DNA from: Propionibacteriaceae bacterium
Lineage (GTDB): Bacteria > Actinomycetota > Actinomycetes > Propionibacteriales > Propionibacteriaceae
Length of the DNA stretch: 13,873 bases
Direction of reading: 5' to 3'
Assembly (NCBI GenBank): GCA_905372155.1
Contig: CAJPNZ010000085.1
Span: 1 to 13,873 of the forward strand
The position numbers and the translations under genes are program-made. This document shows, one piece after another, positions 1-6,886 of the stretch. Under the pieces are notes generated by a model. The model saw only the letters and a list, made by a program, of their open reading frames with translations. It did not search any database and was not told where the DNA came from. Within the stretch, counting starts at the first letter, position 1. Each line of letters begins with the position of its first letter.

Positions 1-203
1 ATGTTCGATTAAACCTGTTTTTCGTCACTGTCCACAAAACGTGTAGCACTCCAGTCTCATGATTTGGCAAGAGTTTGAAGTAAATCTTTTCTCCACAATA
101 ACAAATTTCACCGCTCGGACGATCTTGATCATTGAGGTTTATTCACGGCCATCCTCAAGTGTGGTCTGACTAGGGATTTCGCTGGCTGATGCGCCGCCCA
201 TGA
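1..203. other. AT-richer non-coding left flank
   Basis: I see no usable reading frame here: all three forward frames are broken by stops, including ones near 133, 167, 171, 187 and 201. By my count positions 1-120 are about 40% GC, far below the strongly GC-rich ESX genes that follow. The stretch ends in one arm of an inverted repeat. It may be a degraded junction, an old insertion site or a regulatory flank. I could not identify a convincing promoter in it. Confidence 0.5.
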
Positions 204-213
204 ATAAACCTCA
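133..213. repeat. 13-bp perfect inverted repeat with 55-bp spacer
   Basis: The arm tgaggtttattca (133-145) is exactly reverse-complemented by tgaataaacctca (201-213). The second arm sits where the truncated reading frame at 204-632 begins. The 55-bp spacer makes a classic intrinsic terminator unlikely. It could be the ends of a tiny degenerate mobile element, a recombination footprint, or a paired regulator site. There is no transposase and no clear target duplication. Confidence 0.55.
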
Positions 214-632
214 TTGGCGCATCGGACGGACAAGGGAAAACCGGAGTTCCCTTCGCGCAGTTCGCCGGAATCAATGCCCTGTATGGAGGGAATACGGACC
301 TCGTGGCCGCGATTTGTGGCGAGAATGTCCCGGAGGACATGGCAACCTTCACACCCCAGCAAAACCCACGCGATCGGCAGCAGCTCGGGTTCACTCCGTC
401 CGACGATGGAGTGACATGGCAGCGAAGGCTTCCGTGGCCAGCAATGAGTCATGTCATTTGGGACACTGTCCGGGCAAGCACCCTGCGTCTACGAGACATT
501 GGCGGCATCGAATCACCCGATCAGCTGACTTACAAGGCATGGCGCTACCCCAGCAACAGCACCAAAAATGCAAACGACATCGGCGACAAGAAACTCCACA
601 TTCCCGAACTTGGAATCCCGCGAGAACAATAA
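204..632 (+). pseudogene. 5'-truncated hypothetical reading frame, family unknown
   Basis: This frame stays open for 142 codons to a TAA at 630-632 and has a protein-like composition, with segments such as INLIGASDGQGKTG, FAGINALYGGNTDL and LTYKAWRYPSNSTKN. The other frames here give arginine- and proline-rich shadow peptides. No ATG, GTG or TTG occurs between the in-frame stop at 201-203 and the GTG at 303, although codons before 303 still look coding, so I infer that the 5' end is missing. An intact short gene starting at GTG 303 (109 aa) or ATG 339 cannot be excluded. I recognise no domain, signal peptide or membrane segment. GC is lower than in the ESX genes (about 53-60% in lines I counted), which suggests a remnant of acquired DNA or a lost cargo gene beside the secretion locus. 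Confidence 0.4.
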
Positions 633-958
633 GGATACCCAGCGCTCAAAGCGCACTCCCACCCTCCTGCTGCCAACGCATTCTGAGCAACGCCGCCGGT
701 GACATGCCGTACGGCGATCCGCCACGTTCACACACCATCGCATCTGAAGGTGGGATGTCGCGCATTCCTCCCGAGGAGAGAAGATGCCAGTCAAACATCC
801 CTCAACACACCTGAGCGGCTACCATCCCAGTACACTACGAACAAGGCCCGATCGACGTCGAGAACACCGGGTCATCTTCCTCACACAACACAATCATCCG
901 ACACACAAACCGATGACACGCGATCCGACTGATCCATCCCGAAAGGAGAACCATCACG
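633..958. other. 326-bp intergenic stretch without a convincing gene
   Basis: The stretch lies between the truncated frame and the ybaB-like gene. An ATG at 784 is preceded by a purine-rich gaggagagaag that could pass as a ribosome site. The peptide it opens is rich in H, R, T and P and runs on in the wrong frame into the ybaB-like gene, so I do not call it. The end of the stretch carries the ribosome-binding site of the next gene (aaaggagaa, 942-950). I see no clear promoter boxes, RNA gene or repeat array. Confidence 0.5.
642..654. terminator. Short hairpin after the truncated frame
   Basis: gcgct and agcgc pair perfectly around a 3-nt loop, starting 10 nt after the TAA at 630-632. The stem is only 5 bp and there is no T tract, so this is a weak candidate terminator at best. 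Confidence 0.2.
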
Positions 959-1360
959 ATGGACCCATTCGACCAACGCCTGGCACAACTGGACGTGGAC
1001 ATCGAGGCTGTACATCAACGAGCCGCCGCAGCCACGGCTTTCCGGCAGGGCACGGAGAAGGTGCGCGGCAGAAGCAGCGTGGACGGCATCGAGGTGACCG
1101 TCGACTCAGCCGGCACCCTGATCGATGTGGACCTCGGGCAGGACCTGGCATGGGCCCGGAAAGCGATCCTGGACGCCTACCAGAAGGCCCGGCAAGAAGC
1201 GGGACGCGCAGTCGTCACGCTGGCCCAGGAAAACCTCGGCGAGGACGACCCCTCCATCTCCCGACTCCAGGAGGTCTACGGCATCACCGATGAACCTGAA
1301 CGGCCCGAGGACGGCGGCGCTCCCCGGGTGGGTGTGTGGCGTCCCGGTGGGGCACTCTGA
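959..1360 (+). CDS. YbaB/EbfC-family (EspL-like) nucleoid-associated protein
   Basis: This is a 133-aa soluble protein. It has an N-terminal helix (about residues 1-35), a central beta segment with DGIEVTVDSAGTLIDVDL (about 42-59), and a C-terminal helix ARKAILDAYQKARQEAGRA, followed by an acidic, then glycine-rich tail. That arrangement matches small YbaB/EbfC proteins, which dimerise and bind DNA. Paralogs such as mycobacterial EspL (Rv3880c) are encoded in ESX loci and have been linked to ESX-1 function, so a role in regulating or stabilising this system is an inference from context. The ATG at 959 follows aaaggagaa by 8 nt, a good start. The gene converges on eccC, with a strong hairpin between the two stop codons. 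I am fairly sure of the family but not of its job here. Confidence 0.7.
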   Translation: MDPFDQRLAQLDVDIEAVHQRAAAATAFRQGTEKVRGRSSVDGIEVTVDSAGTLIDVDLGQDLAWARKAILDAYQKARQEAGRAVVTLAQENLGEDDPSISRLQEVYGITDEPERPEDGGAPRVGVWRPGGAL

Positions 1361-1374
1361 CCAACGCCCCGGCG

Positions 1375-1399
1375 CGTCCCGCCCAAGGTGGGCGGGACG
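1375..1399. terminator. Bidirectional hairpin between ybaB-like gene and eccC
   Basis: cgtcccgccca (1375-1385) and tgggcgggacg (1389-1399) form a perfect 11-bp GC-rich stem with a 3-nt loop. It lies between two convergent stop codons (1358-1360 and 1410-1412). There is no U tract on either side, so it may work as a GC-rich actinobacterial terminator or as a collision barrier protecting both 3' ends. Confidence 0.65.
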
Positions 1400-1409
1400 T
1401 CGTCCCGGC

Positions 1410-4400
1410 TCAGGTGTTCGGCTCCGACCACACCAGCTGCGCCAGGAAATTACCCGCGTCACGTGAGATCACCTGGGCGCGACCCGCATCCAGCTTCATG
1501 GGCTTGATCCTGCCGATGATCGCACCCTCATCCGGGCTGCCCGACATGAGAATGCCGGTCGTCCCCAAATCCCTCATCGCCTGAAGCACCGGCTCGAAGG
1601 CCGCCCGGGAAGCACCACCCATACGACGAACCACCATGACGTGCAGGCCGACGTCCTGGGCCTGCGCCATCAACGGCTGCAGCACCGCCACCGGGTTGCG
1701 TCCCTGCAACGCCACCAGGTCGTAGTCGTCGACCAGGACCCAGGCCTCAGCACCCGTCCACCAGGAACGGTCACGCAGCTGCTTCGACGTGACCTTGTCG
1801 TTCGGCATGCGCGTCTTCAGGTATTCGGCCAGGCCGCCGAGGTTCTCCTCAGCCTCGTCCTTGTTCGTCATGTACGCGGCAAGGTATTCCTCCGGCACCT
1901 GATCCAACAACGAACGCCGGTAGTCCACCACGAAGATCTGTGCATCCTTCGCGCTGTGTGTGCGGACCACTTCCTGGGCGATCGAACGCAGGAATGTCGT
2001 CTTTCCCGCCTTCGCGTCGCCGAACAGAAACAGGTGGCTCTCCTGACGGGGATGGAACATGAACGGGCCGAGGCGGGACTCCTCCACCCCCAGCACGAGC
2101 CCCTGCGCGGCGGCCGGCTGGTCCAACAGTTCCTTGACCGTGATCCGTCCGGGCAGCAACCGCAGTTTCGGTCCCGGCTTCGTGGCCTTCGCGATGGCTT
2201 CGAGGGTCGTCGCCACGCCCTTGCCGAGGGTCGAGGGATCGTGATCGCCGTCAGCACGAGGCAGCGCCACCAGGACGTGGTGGGTGCCCACCTCCTGGCC
2301 GCGACCGGGACGCTCCAGGGGAACCCCTGCTGCCACCTTCCGGTTGAACTTCGTGTCGCTGGCGTCGCCGAGCCTCAGCTCCAGCCGCGACCCGAGAGCA
2401 TCCGCCACCTGCTGACGGAAATCCGCCCACCGGTTGGAGGACACCATCACGTGCACCCCGAACGACAGGGCACGCGCCATCAGCGCCATCACGCGCATGT
2501 CCAGGCCCTCGATGTCGGTTTTCATGGCGGCCCATCCGTCGATGACGAGGAACACGTCACCGTAGCCGTCGTCGAACCGTCCCTCGGCCCGCCCCTGCCG
2601 GTAGGTGTCCATCGAGTCGATGCGATTCGCGCGGAAATACTTCTCGCGATCATTCATGATGCCCTCGATCTCGGCCATCATCCGGTTGATCACGTCCGGG
2701 CGGTCACGGGTCGCGACGCCCGCTATGTGGGCCGCGCCCTCGAAGGGCGTGAAGGTGCCACCGCCCAGATCCAGGATGTAGAACTGCACCTCTTTCGGGG
2801 TGTGTACCAGGCTCAGCGCCATCACCACCGACCTCAGGGTGGTCGACTTGCCCGTCAACGGCCCGCCGACCACGGCGAAATGGCCGTTGGCGCCGGAGAA
2901 GTCGAACTCCAGGATGTCGCGGCGCTGCTCCAGGGGAAGGTCCACGATCCCGACCGGGATGCACAACGGCCCACGGGCACGCCAGGCGGGAGAGATCAGC
3001 CCCAGCTCCGGGACCACCGTGAGGTCCTTCATCATCGAGTCCATCGTGTCCGACACGTCCAGCGGCGGCAGCCACACCTGATGGGCCGGCATCCCCTTGC
3101 CCTTCATCCGGGCGACGGCTATGTCCATCTGGGTCATGTCGTCCCACTTCTCGTCGCCGGGTTTCACGACCGGACCGCTGGGGACGGGTTCCTCCGCTGG
3201 TTCCTCCTCCTTGGCGACCGGCTCGGTCGTGAAGGGCAAGATCTTGACCGGACCCGTGCTCCCCCCCTCCCGGGCGACGATCTCCGCCTTGCGGGTGGGA
3301 GGTGGGGCCGCCACGTAGGAGGCGCGGAAACGGATCATCTGGTCCGTGCCCGGTTTCAGGTAACCGACGCCGGGATAGGCCGGTAGCTCGTAGGCGTCGG
3401 GAACACCCAGGACGTCACGCGACTCGCTCGCGGAGAAGGTGCGCAGACCGATCCGGTAGGACAGGTGCGAGTCCAGGCCCTTCAGGCGTCCCGCCTCCAG
3501 GCGCTGCGAGGACAGCAGCAGGTGGATCGACATCGAACGTCCCAGACGCCCGATCGCGACGAACAGATCCACGAACTCGGGTTTCGCGCTCAGCAGCTCC
3601 GAGAACTCGTCGAGGATCAGGAACAGCGCGGGCATGGGTGGGAAGTCGTGTTTTCCCGCGATCCGGTCCGCCTCGTAGTCGGTGACGTTGGCGTAGTTGC
3701 CCGCATCGCGCAGCACCTCCTGCCTGCGCACCATCTCACCGCGCAGGGCGTCCTGCATGCGGTCCACCAGGGACAGCTCCGACTCCAGGTTCGAGATCAT
3801 GGCCGACACGTGGGGCAGATCCGACATGCCCGCGAAGGTCGCACCGCCCTTGAAGTCGACCAGGACGAAGTTCAGCTGCTCCGGCGAATGCGTCAACGCC
3901 ATCGCCAACACCAGCGTTCGCAGCACCTCGGACTTGCCGGAACCGGTCGCACCGACCAGCAGGCCGTGCGGTCCCATGCCCTGCTGCGCCGATTCCTTGA
4001 TGTCGAGGGCCACCGGGACGCCCTCAGGGGTCACCCCGAAGGGCACCTTCAGCCGATCGCGACCCTCACGCCGCTTCCACTGCCGGTCCGGGTCGAAGTC
4101 GCGGATGTCGCCGCACCCCAGCAGCTCCGTCAGGTCCTGGGAACGTTTCGGATCGGACTTGCCGACCGGGGACTCCGCCTCGGGTCGTTCCTCGTCGGCC
4201 CACGGGGCCATGCGCCGCGCGACCGCCTCGGCCTGGGCCTCCCCCATGACGTCCGGGGTGGCGATGATGGGTTTCTGGTCGAGGAGCAGCAGCTCCATCT
4301 GCCCGCGGTCCCCGTCCTCCTTCCCGGGGTGCAGGATCATGCGCAGGGTCGATCGGGAGGTCATCGGCCCCCAGGACGTCATGGTCCGCACGACCGTCAC

Positions 4401-5405
4401 GCCCTCGGTCCCCCCGAAGCCACCGAGGGTGCTGTTGACCGGCAGGTCCACACCGTCGAGGATCAGGAAGAGATGCGGCCACGTCGTCGTCTCCGAACGT
4501 GCCCGGAACGCACCGCGATCCGTGTACTCCTCGCCGAGCATCTCCTCCAGCTCGCCGGGACCGGTGACCACCATGCGGGCCGGCCCCAGGGCATCGCTGA
4601 CCTGCGTGGAACGGGCGTGGGGCAGCCACTTGACCCACTCCCAGTGTTTCCTGTCCGCCTCGGAACACATGACCGCGACGCGCAGGGCCTGTGGGGAGGC
4701 GAAGGTCGTCATGTGCATGAGCATGGCCCGCACCTGCGAGCGCGTCGCATCGACGGGACCGGCGACGTCGACGTGGCTGAAGTCGCCGAGCATGACACCG
4801 AAGGGCATCTCGTCAACCATCGAGTGCGAGTCGATGAACCGCCGCATCGCGGAGTGGCACACCACGTCGGGCTTGGCGAGGGGGGCGATCTCCGGTTCGA
4901 CGAGCTCCATCGCCAACGACTGCGAGGAGGTTCCCAGTCGCACCTGCATGGCCATCATGTCGCCCATCTCCCGTTCCCACAGGCGGGTGCCCTCCTGGGC
5001 GATCAGCACCAGCGCATCCGGTGAGGGTAGGTGCCAACCGATGTAGGCGCGCTGCTTGCGGGTGACGATGCGCACGGTCGTGCGGGTCTCGCTCAGATAA
5101 GTCAGGTATTCGCGACGCAGGGTGTCGATCTTCTGCCGGTGCCCGGAGACCTGGCGGTAGATGTTGAACCCCACCATCGACAGCATGGCGACGATCATGC
5201 CGCCGCCCATGAGCAGCATCCTGGTGTTCTGCCCCTGGGACATCGCCATGAACACCATGACGCCCATCGAACCCATCATCGGGATGACGGTCATCAGGAC
5301 GTTTCCCATGCCCGCGGCCTCGGGCTGATCGGGGGGAACCTGAATGTCGATCTGCCCGGTGGGAAGATCAGGGGCCTTAGCCTCGCCCTGCTTGGTCTGG
5401 GCCAT
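1410..5405 (-). CDS. Type VII secretion ATPase EccC (FtsK/SpoIIIE family)
   Basis: This is the hexameric inner-membrane motor that recognises Esx substrates and drives secretion, at 1331 aa as a single chain. I chose the ATG at 5405-5403 because ggggag lies 10 nt upstream; the frame stays open a further 32 codons, but that extension reads like promoter DNA. Two Met-rich membrane segments (about 33-55 and 62-83) precede a long region ahead of the first canonical P-loop. Three ATPase domains follow. NBD1 has Walker A GATGSGKS (485-492) and Walker B LILDE (D599, E600). NBD2 has Walker A GGPLTGKS (847-854) but IDG at D956, with no catalytic Glu. NBD3 has Walker A GDAKAGKT (1129-1136) and VDD at D1226. 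This fits the family rule that domain 1 is the active ATPase and the later domains are degenerate and substrate-binding. Unlike Firmicute EssC, it has no N-terminal FHA domains. It is transcribed divergently from the first eccD and separately from both + strand operons. Confidence 0.97.
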   Translation of the reverse strand: MAQTKQGEAKAPDLPTGQIDIQVPPDQPEAAGMGNVLMTVIPMMGSMGVMVFMAMSQGQNTRMLLMGGGMIVAMLSMVGFNIYRQVSGHRQKIDTLRREYLTYLSETRTTVRIVTRKQRAYIGWHLPSPDALVLIAQEGTRLWEREMGDMMAMQVRLGTSSQSLAMELVEPEIAPLAKPDVVCHSAMRRFIDSHSMVDEMPFGVMLGDFSHVDVAGPVDATRSQVRAMLMHMTTFASPQALRVAVMCSEADRKHWEWVKWLPHARSTQVSDALGPARMVVTGPGELEEMLGEEYTDRGAFRARSETTTWPHLFLILDGVDLPVNSTLGGFGGTEGVTVVRTMTSWGPMTSRSTLRMILHPGKEDGDRGQMELLLLDQKPIIATPDVMGEAQAEAVARRMAPWADEERPEAESPVGKSDPKRSQDLTELLGCGDIRDFDPDRQWKRREGRDRLKVPFGVTPEGVPVALDIKESAQQGMGPHGLLVGATGSGKSEVLRTLVLAMALTHSPEQLNFVLVDFKGGATFAGMSDLPHVSAMISNLESELSLVDRMQDALRGEMVRRQEVLRDAGNYANVTDYEADRIAGKHDFPPMPALFLILDEFSELLSAKPEFVDLFVAIGRLGRSMSIHLLLSSQRLEAGRLKGLDSHLSYRIGLRTFSASESRDVLGVPDAYELPAYPGVGYLKPGTDQMIRFRASYVAAPPPTRKAEIVAREGGSTGPVKILPFTTEPVAKEEEPAEEPVPSGPVVKPGDEKWDDMTQMDIAVARMKGKGMPAHQVWLPPLDVSDTMDSMMKDLTVVPELGLISPAWRARGPLCIPVGIVDLPLEQRRDILEFDFSGANGHFAVVGGPLTGKSTTLRSVVMALSLVHTPKEVQFYILDLGGGTFTPFEGAAHIAGVATRDRPDVINRMMAEIEGIMNDREKYFRANRIDSMDTYRQGRAEGRFDDGYGDVFLVIDGWAAMKTDIEGLDMRVMALMARALSFGVHVMVSSNRWADFRQQVADALGSRLELRLGDASDTKFNRKVAAGVPLERPGRGQEVGTHHVLVALPRADGDHDPSTLGKGVATTLEAIAKATKPGPKLRLLPGRITVKELLDQPAAAQGLVLGVEESRLGPFMFHPRQESHLFLFGDAKAGKTTFLRSIAQEVVRTHSAKDAQIFVVDYRRSLLDQVPEEYLAAYMTNKDEAEENLGGLAEYLKTRMPNDKVTSKQLRDRSWWTGAEAWVLVDDYDLVALQGRNPVAVLQPLMAQAQDVGLHVMVVRRMGGASRAAFEPVLQAMRDLGTTGILMSGSPDEGAIIGRIKPMKLDAGRAQVISRDAGNFLAQLVWSEPNT

Positions 5406-5551
5406 TCCCAAAGTACTCCCCGTCTCGTGTGGTCTGGTCACGTCGTATGGTCTAGGTACCGTCGAAGCCAACACCCATACTATCGTCATACGATGGGTCA
5501 CACTTCGGCCCCAACCGCACAGATCGCCGATCCAGCACCATGGAGGAACGC
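5406..5551. promoter_or_regulatory. Divergent eccC / eccD control region
   Basis: These 146 bp separate the start of eccC (-) from the first eccD (+), so promoters for both should lie here. The region is less GC-rich than the coding DNA around it. It contains a perfect small palindrome, atcgt-cat-acgat (5482-5494), overlapping a -10-like tactat (5478-5483), and a gtatgg/ccatac pair further left (about 5444-5480). I cannot fix a -35 box or say which strand each element serves. The ribosome sites are ctcccc (5416-5421, for eccC on the minus strand) and ggagg (5542-5546, for eccD). Confidence 0.5.
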
Positions 5552-6886
5552 ATGTCCACGCCTCTCGCGTCGACCACGGTCCTGCACGGCATGTCCAAAC
5601 GCGACGTCGCTGTCCCGGTTGGAACGACCGTGGCCGCTCTGATGCGCATGCTGGAGATCGATCCGACGGCCATGAACCTCGCCCACCCGGACGGCACCCC
5701 GGTGGGGCTGGAGCAAGTCATCGGCCCCGATCTACCGTCCGGTGCCGTGCTGACCCTGAGCGGCAGCGTCGAGAGCGCCAACGTCGCCAAACAGGTCGCC
5801 ACCCGTGCCGCCTCGCCCTGGCTGCGGCCCACCCTGGTTCTCGTCGTGTTCCTCACCCTGACGACGAGCATCGAGATGGCCTGTCTGATCGGCCCCGCCC
5901 TCGGGTGGTGGTCCGTTCCGGTGGCCCTGAGGGTGACGGCAGCCGTGATCTGCGCGGTGACGGTGGGGGGGGCGCTGCGATGGTGGCGGCTCCGCAGCAC
6001 CGCCCCGGGTCTCCTGGCCACCACGACGCTGATCGGTATCTGTGGAACAGCCGCCCTGCCGCCGTCCACGATTTTCCTCTCGCAGTTGGCGGTGGCGGTG
6101 ACCACCTGGACGGCGCTGTTGGCAGCGCTGTGCATCTGGTTGCTCGACAAGTCGGCCCTCAGCGCCACCCTCGCAGCCGTGTGGGGGGCGGTCAGTCTTC
6201 TGACGTCGTTCGTCATCATGTGGGACGTCCCCGTCACCATGGTCGCGCCCCTGGTCATGGCAGTGGCCGCGATCGCGGTCTCGACCATTCCGACCTTCGC
6301 GTTCCGCATCCCGGAGACCCAGTTGCTGGACCTGCCCACCGTCACCACGTCCGCCCCGACCGTGCGGGCCCCGCAGGTCGCACCGCCCTCCCCCATCACC
6401 GCCGGAAAGATCCGCCGCACGATCAGCGAGGCCACAGCCCGTGATCAGCTGCTGCTCATCGTGTGCTGCAGCGCCGTCGGCATAACCGCCTTCCCGGCCT
6501 CACACACGATGGGCGCCGATCAGTGGGCCGGGGTCGTCGGAACCGTCATGATGACCACCGCCTTCCTGAGCATGGCGCTGGTGCCCCGCGCCCGGCGCGA
6601 CAGGCTGGGGCGGATCCTGCCCCGGATCAGTGCCCTGCTGATCGTCATAGCGGCGCTGACCACGCCCAGCACATCCCAGGCCTTGGGATCGCAGATCACC
6701 ACCTTGGTCCTGACCGTCATGGCAGCGGCGCTCAGCATCGCCACCACGGCACTCGCCAAGGCCCGTCCCTCGGCGCTGCTCGGACGCATGGCCGACATCA
6801 CACAGACGCTCTCCGTGTTCCTCCTCCTACCAGCAGCCGTCTACGCCGCCGGGCTGTTCGATCTCGTCCGACAGATGGCATCATGA
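5552..6886 (+). CDS. EccD-family T7SS membrane protein, first paralog
   Basis: EccD subunits line the membrane cavity of the ESX core complex, normally as dimers. This 444-aa protein has an N-terminal ubiquitin-like domain (about 8-72, with VAVPVGTTVAALMRML and GAVLTLSG), then about 11 hydrophobic segments (near 93-115, 121-145, 152-170, 174-197, 204-223, 227-248, 299-318, 325-344, 356-372, 380-402 and 417-438). A polar 50-residue loop lies between segments 6 and 7. The end, MADITQTL...YAAGLF, fits the usual EccD C-terminus. The ATG at 5552 has ggagg 5 nt upstream; the in-frame ATG at 5540 lies before that site and is unlikely. The protein shares architecture but little obvious sequence with the second EccD at 9633. 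Its stop overlaps the next start (ATGA), so it is translationally coupled to the RDD-FHA gene. The assignment rests on architecture and context. Confidence 0.85.
   Translation: MSTPLASTTVLHGMSKRDVAVPVGTTVAALMRMLEIDPTAMNLAHPDGTPVGLEQVIGPDLPSGAVLTLSGSVESANVAKQVATRAASPWLRPTLVLVVFLTLTTSIEMACLIGPALGWWSVPVALRVTAAVICAVTVGGALRWWRLRSTAPGLLATTTLIGICGTAALPPSTIFLSQLAVAVTTWTALLAALCIWLLDKSALSATLAAVWGAVSLLTSFVIMWDVPVTMVAPLVMAVAAIAVSTIPTFAFRIPETQLLDLPTVTTSAPTVRAPQVAPPSPITAGKIRRTISEATARDQLLLIVCCSAVGITAFPASHTMGADQWAGVVGTVMMTTAFLSMALVPRARRDRLGRILPRISALLIVIAALTTPSTSQALGSQITTLVLTVMAAALSIATTALAKARPSALLGRMADITQTLSVFLLLPAAVYAAGLFDLVRQMAS

Noticed and set aside
200..814. 204-codon + strand frame over the left flank
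   Set aside because: Arg/Pro/His-rich; the neighbouring frame (204-632) has a far more protein-like composition.
784..958. Short frame with a purine-rich site upstream
   Set aside because: The peptide composition is not protein-like and the frame enters the ybaB-like gene out of phase.
1641..3386. 581-codon + strand reading frame opposite eccC
   Set aside because: It is rich in H, R, G and Q, lies entirely antisense to clear EccC coding sequence, and is typical of shadow frames in high-GC DNA.
3465..5046. Two overlapping long + strand frames (519 and 449 codons) opposite eccC
   Set aside because: Same reason: low-complexity composition, no ribosome site worth noting, and the EccC frame explains the sequence.
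5406..5501. 32-residue N-terminal extension of EccC
   Set aside because: The shorter start has a suitably spaced ribosome site, and the extension covers the likely divergent promoter.
6463..6882. Upstream extension of the RDD-FHA frame
   Set aside because: It overlaps eccD in another frame with R/H/G/P-rich translation; the ATGA overlap at 6883 is the natural start.
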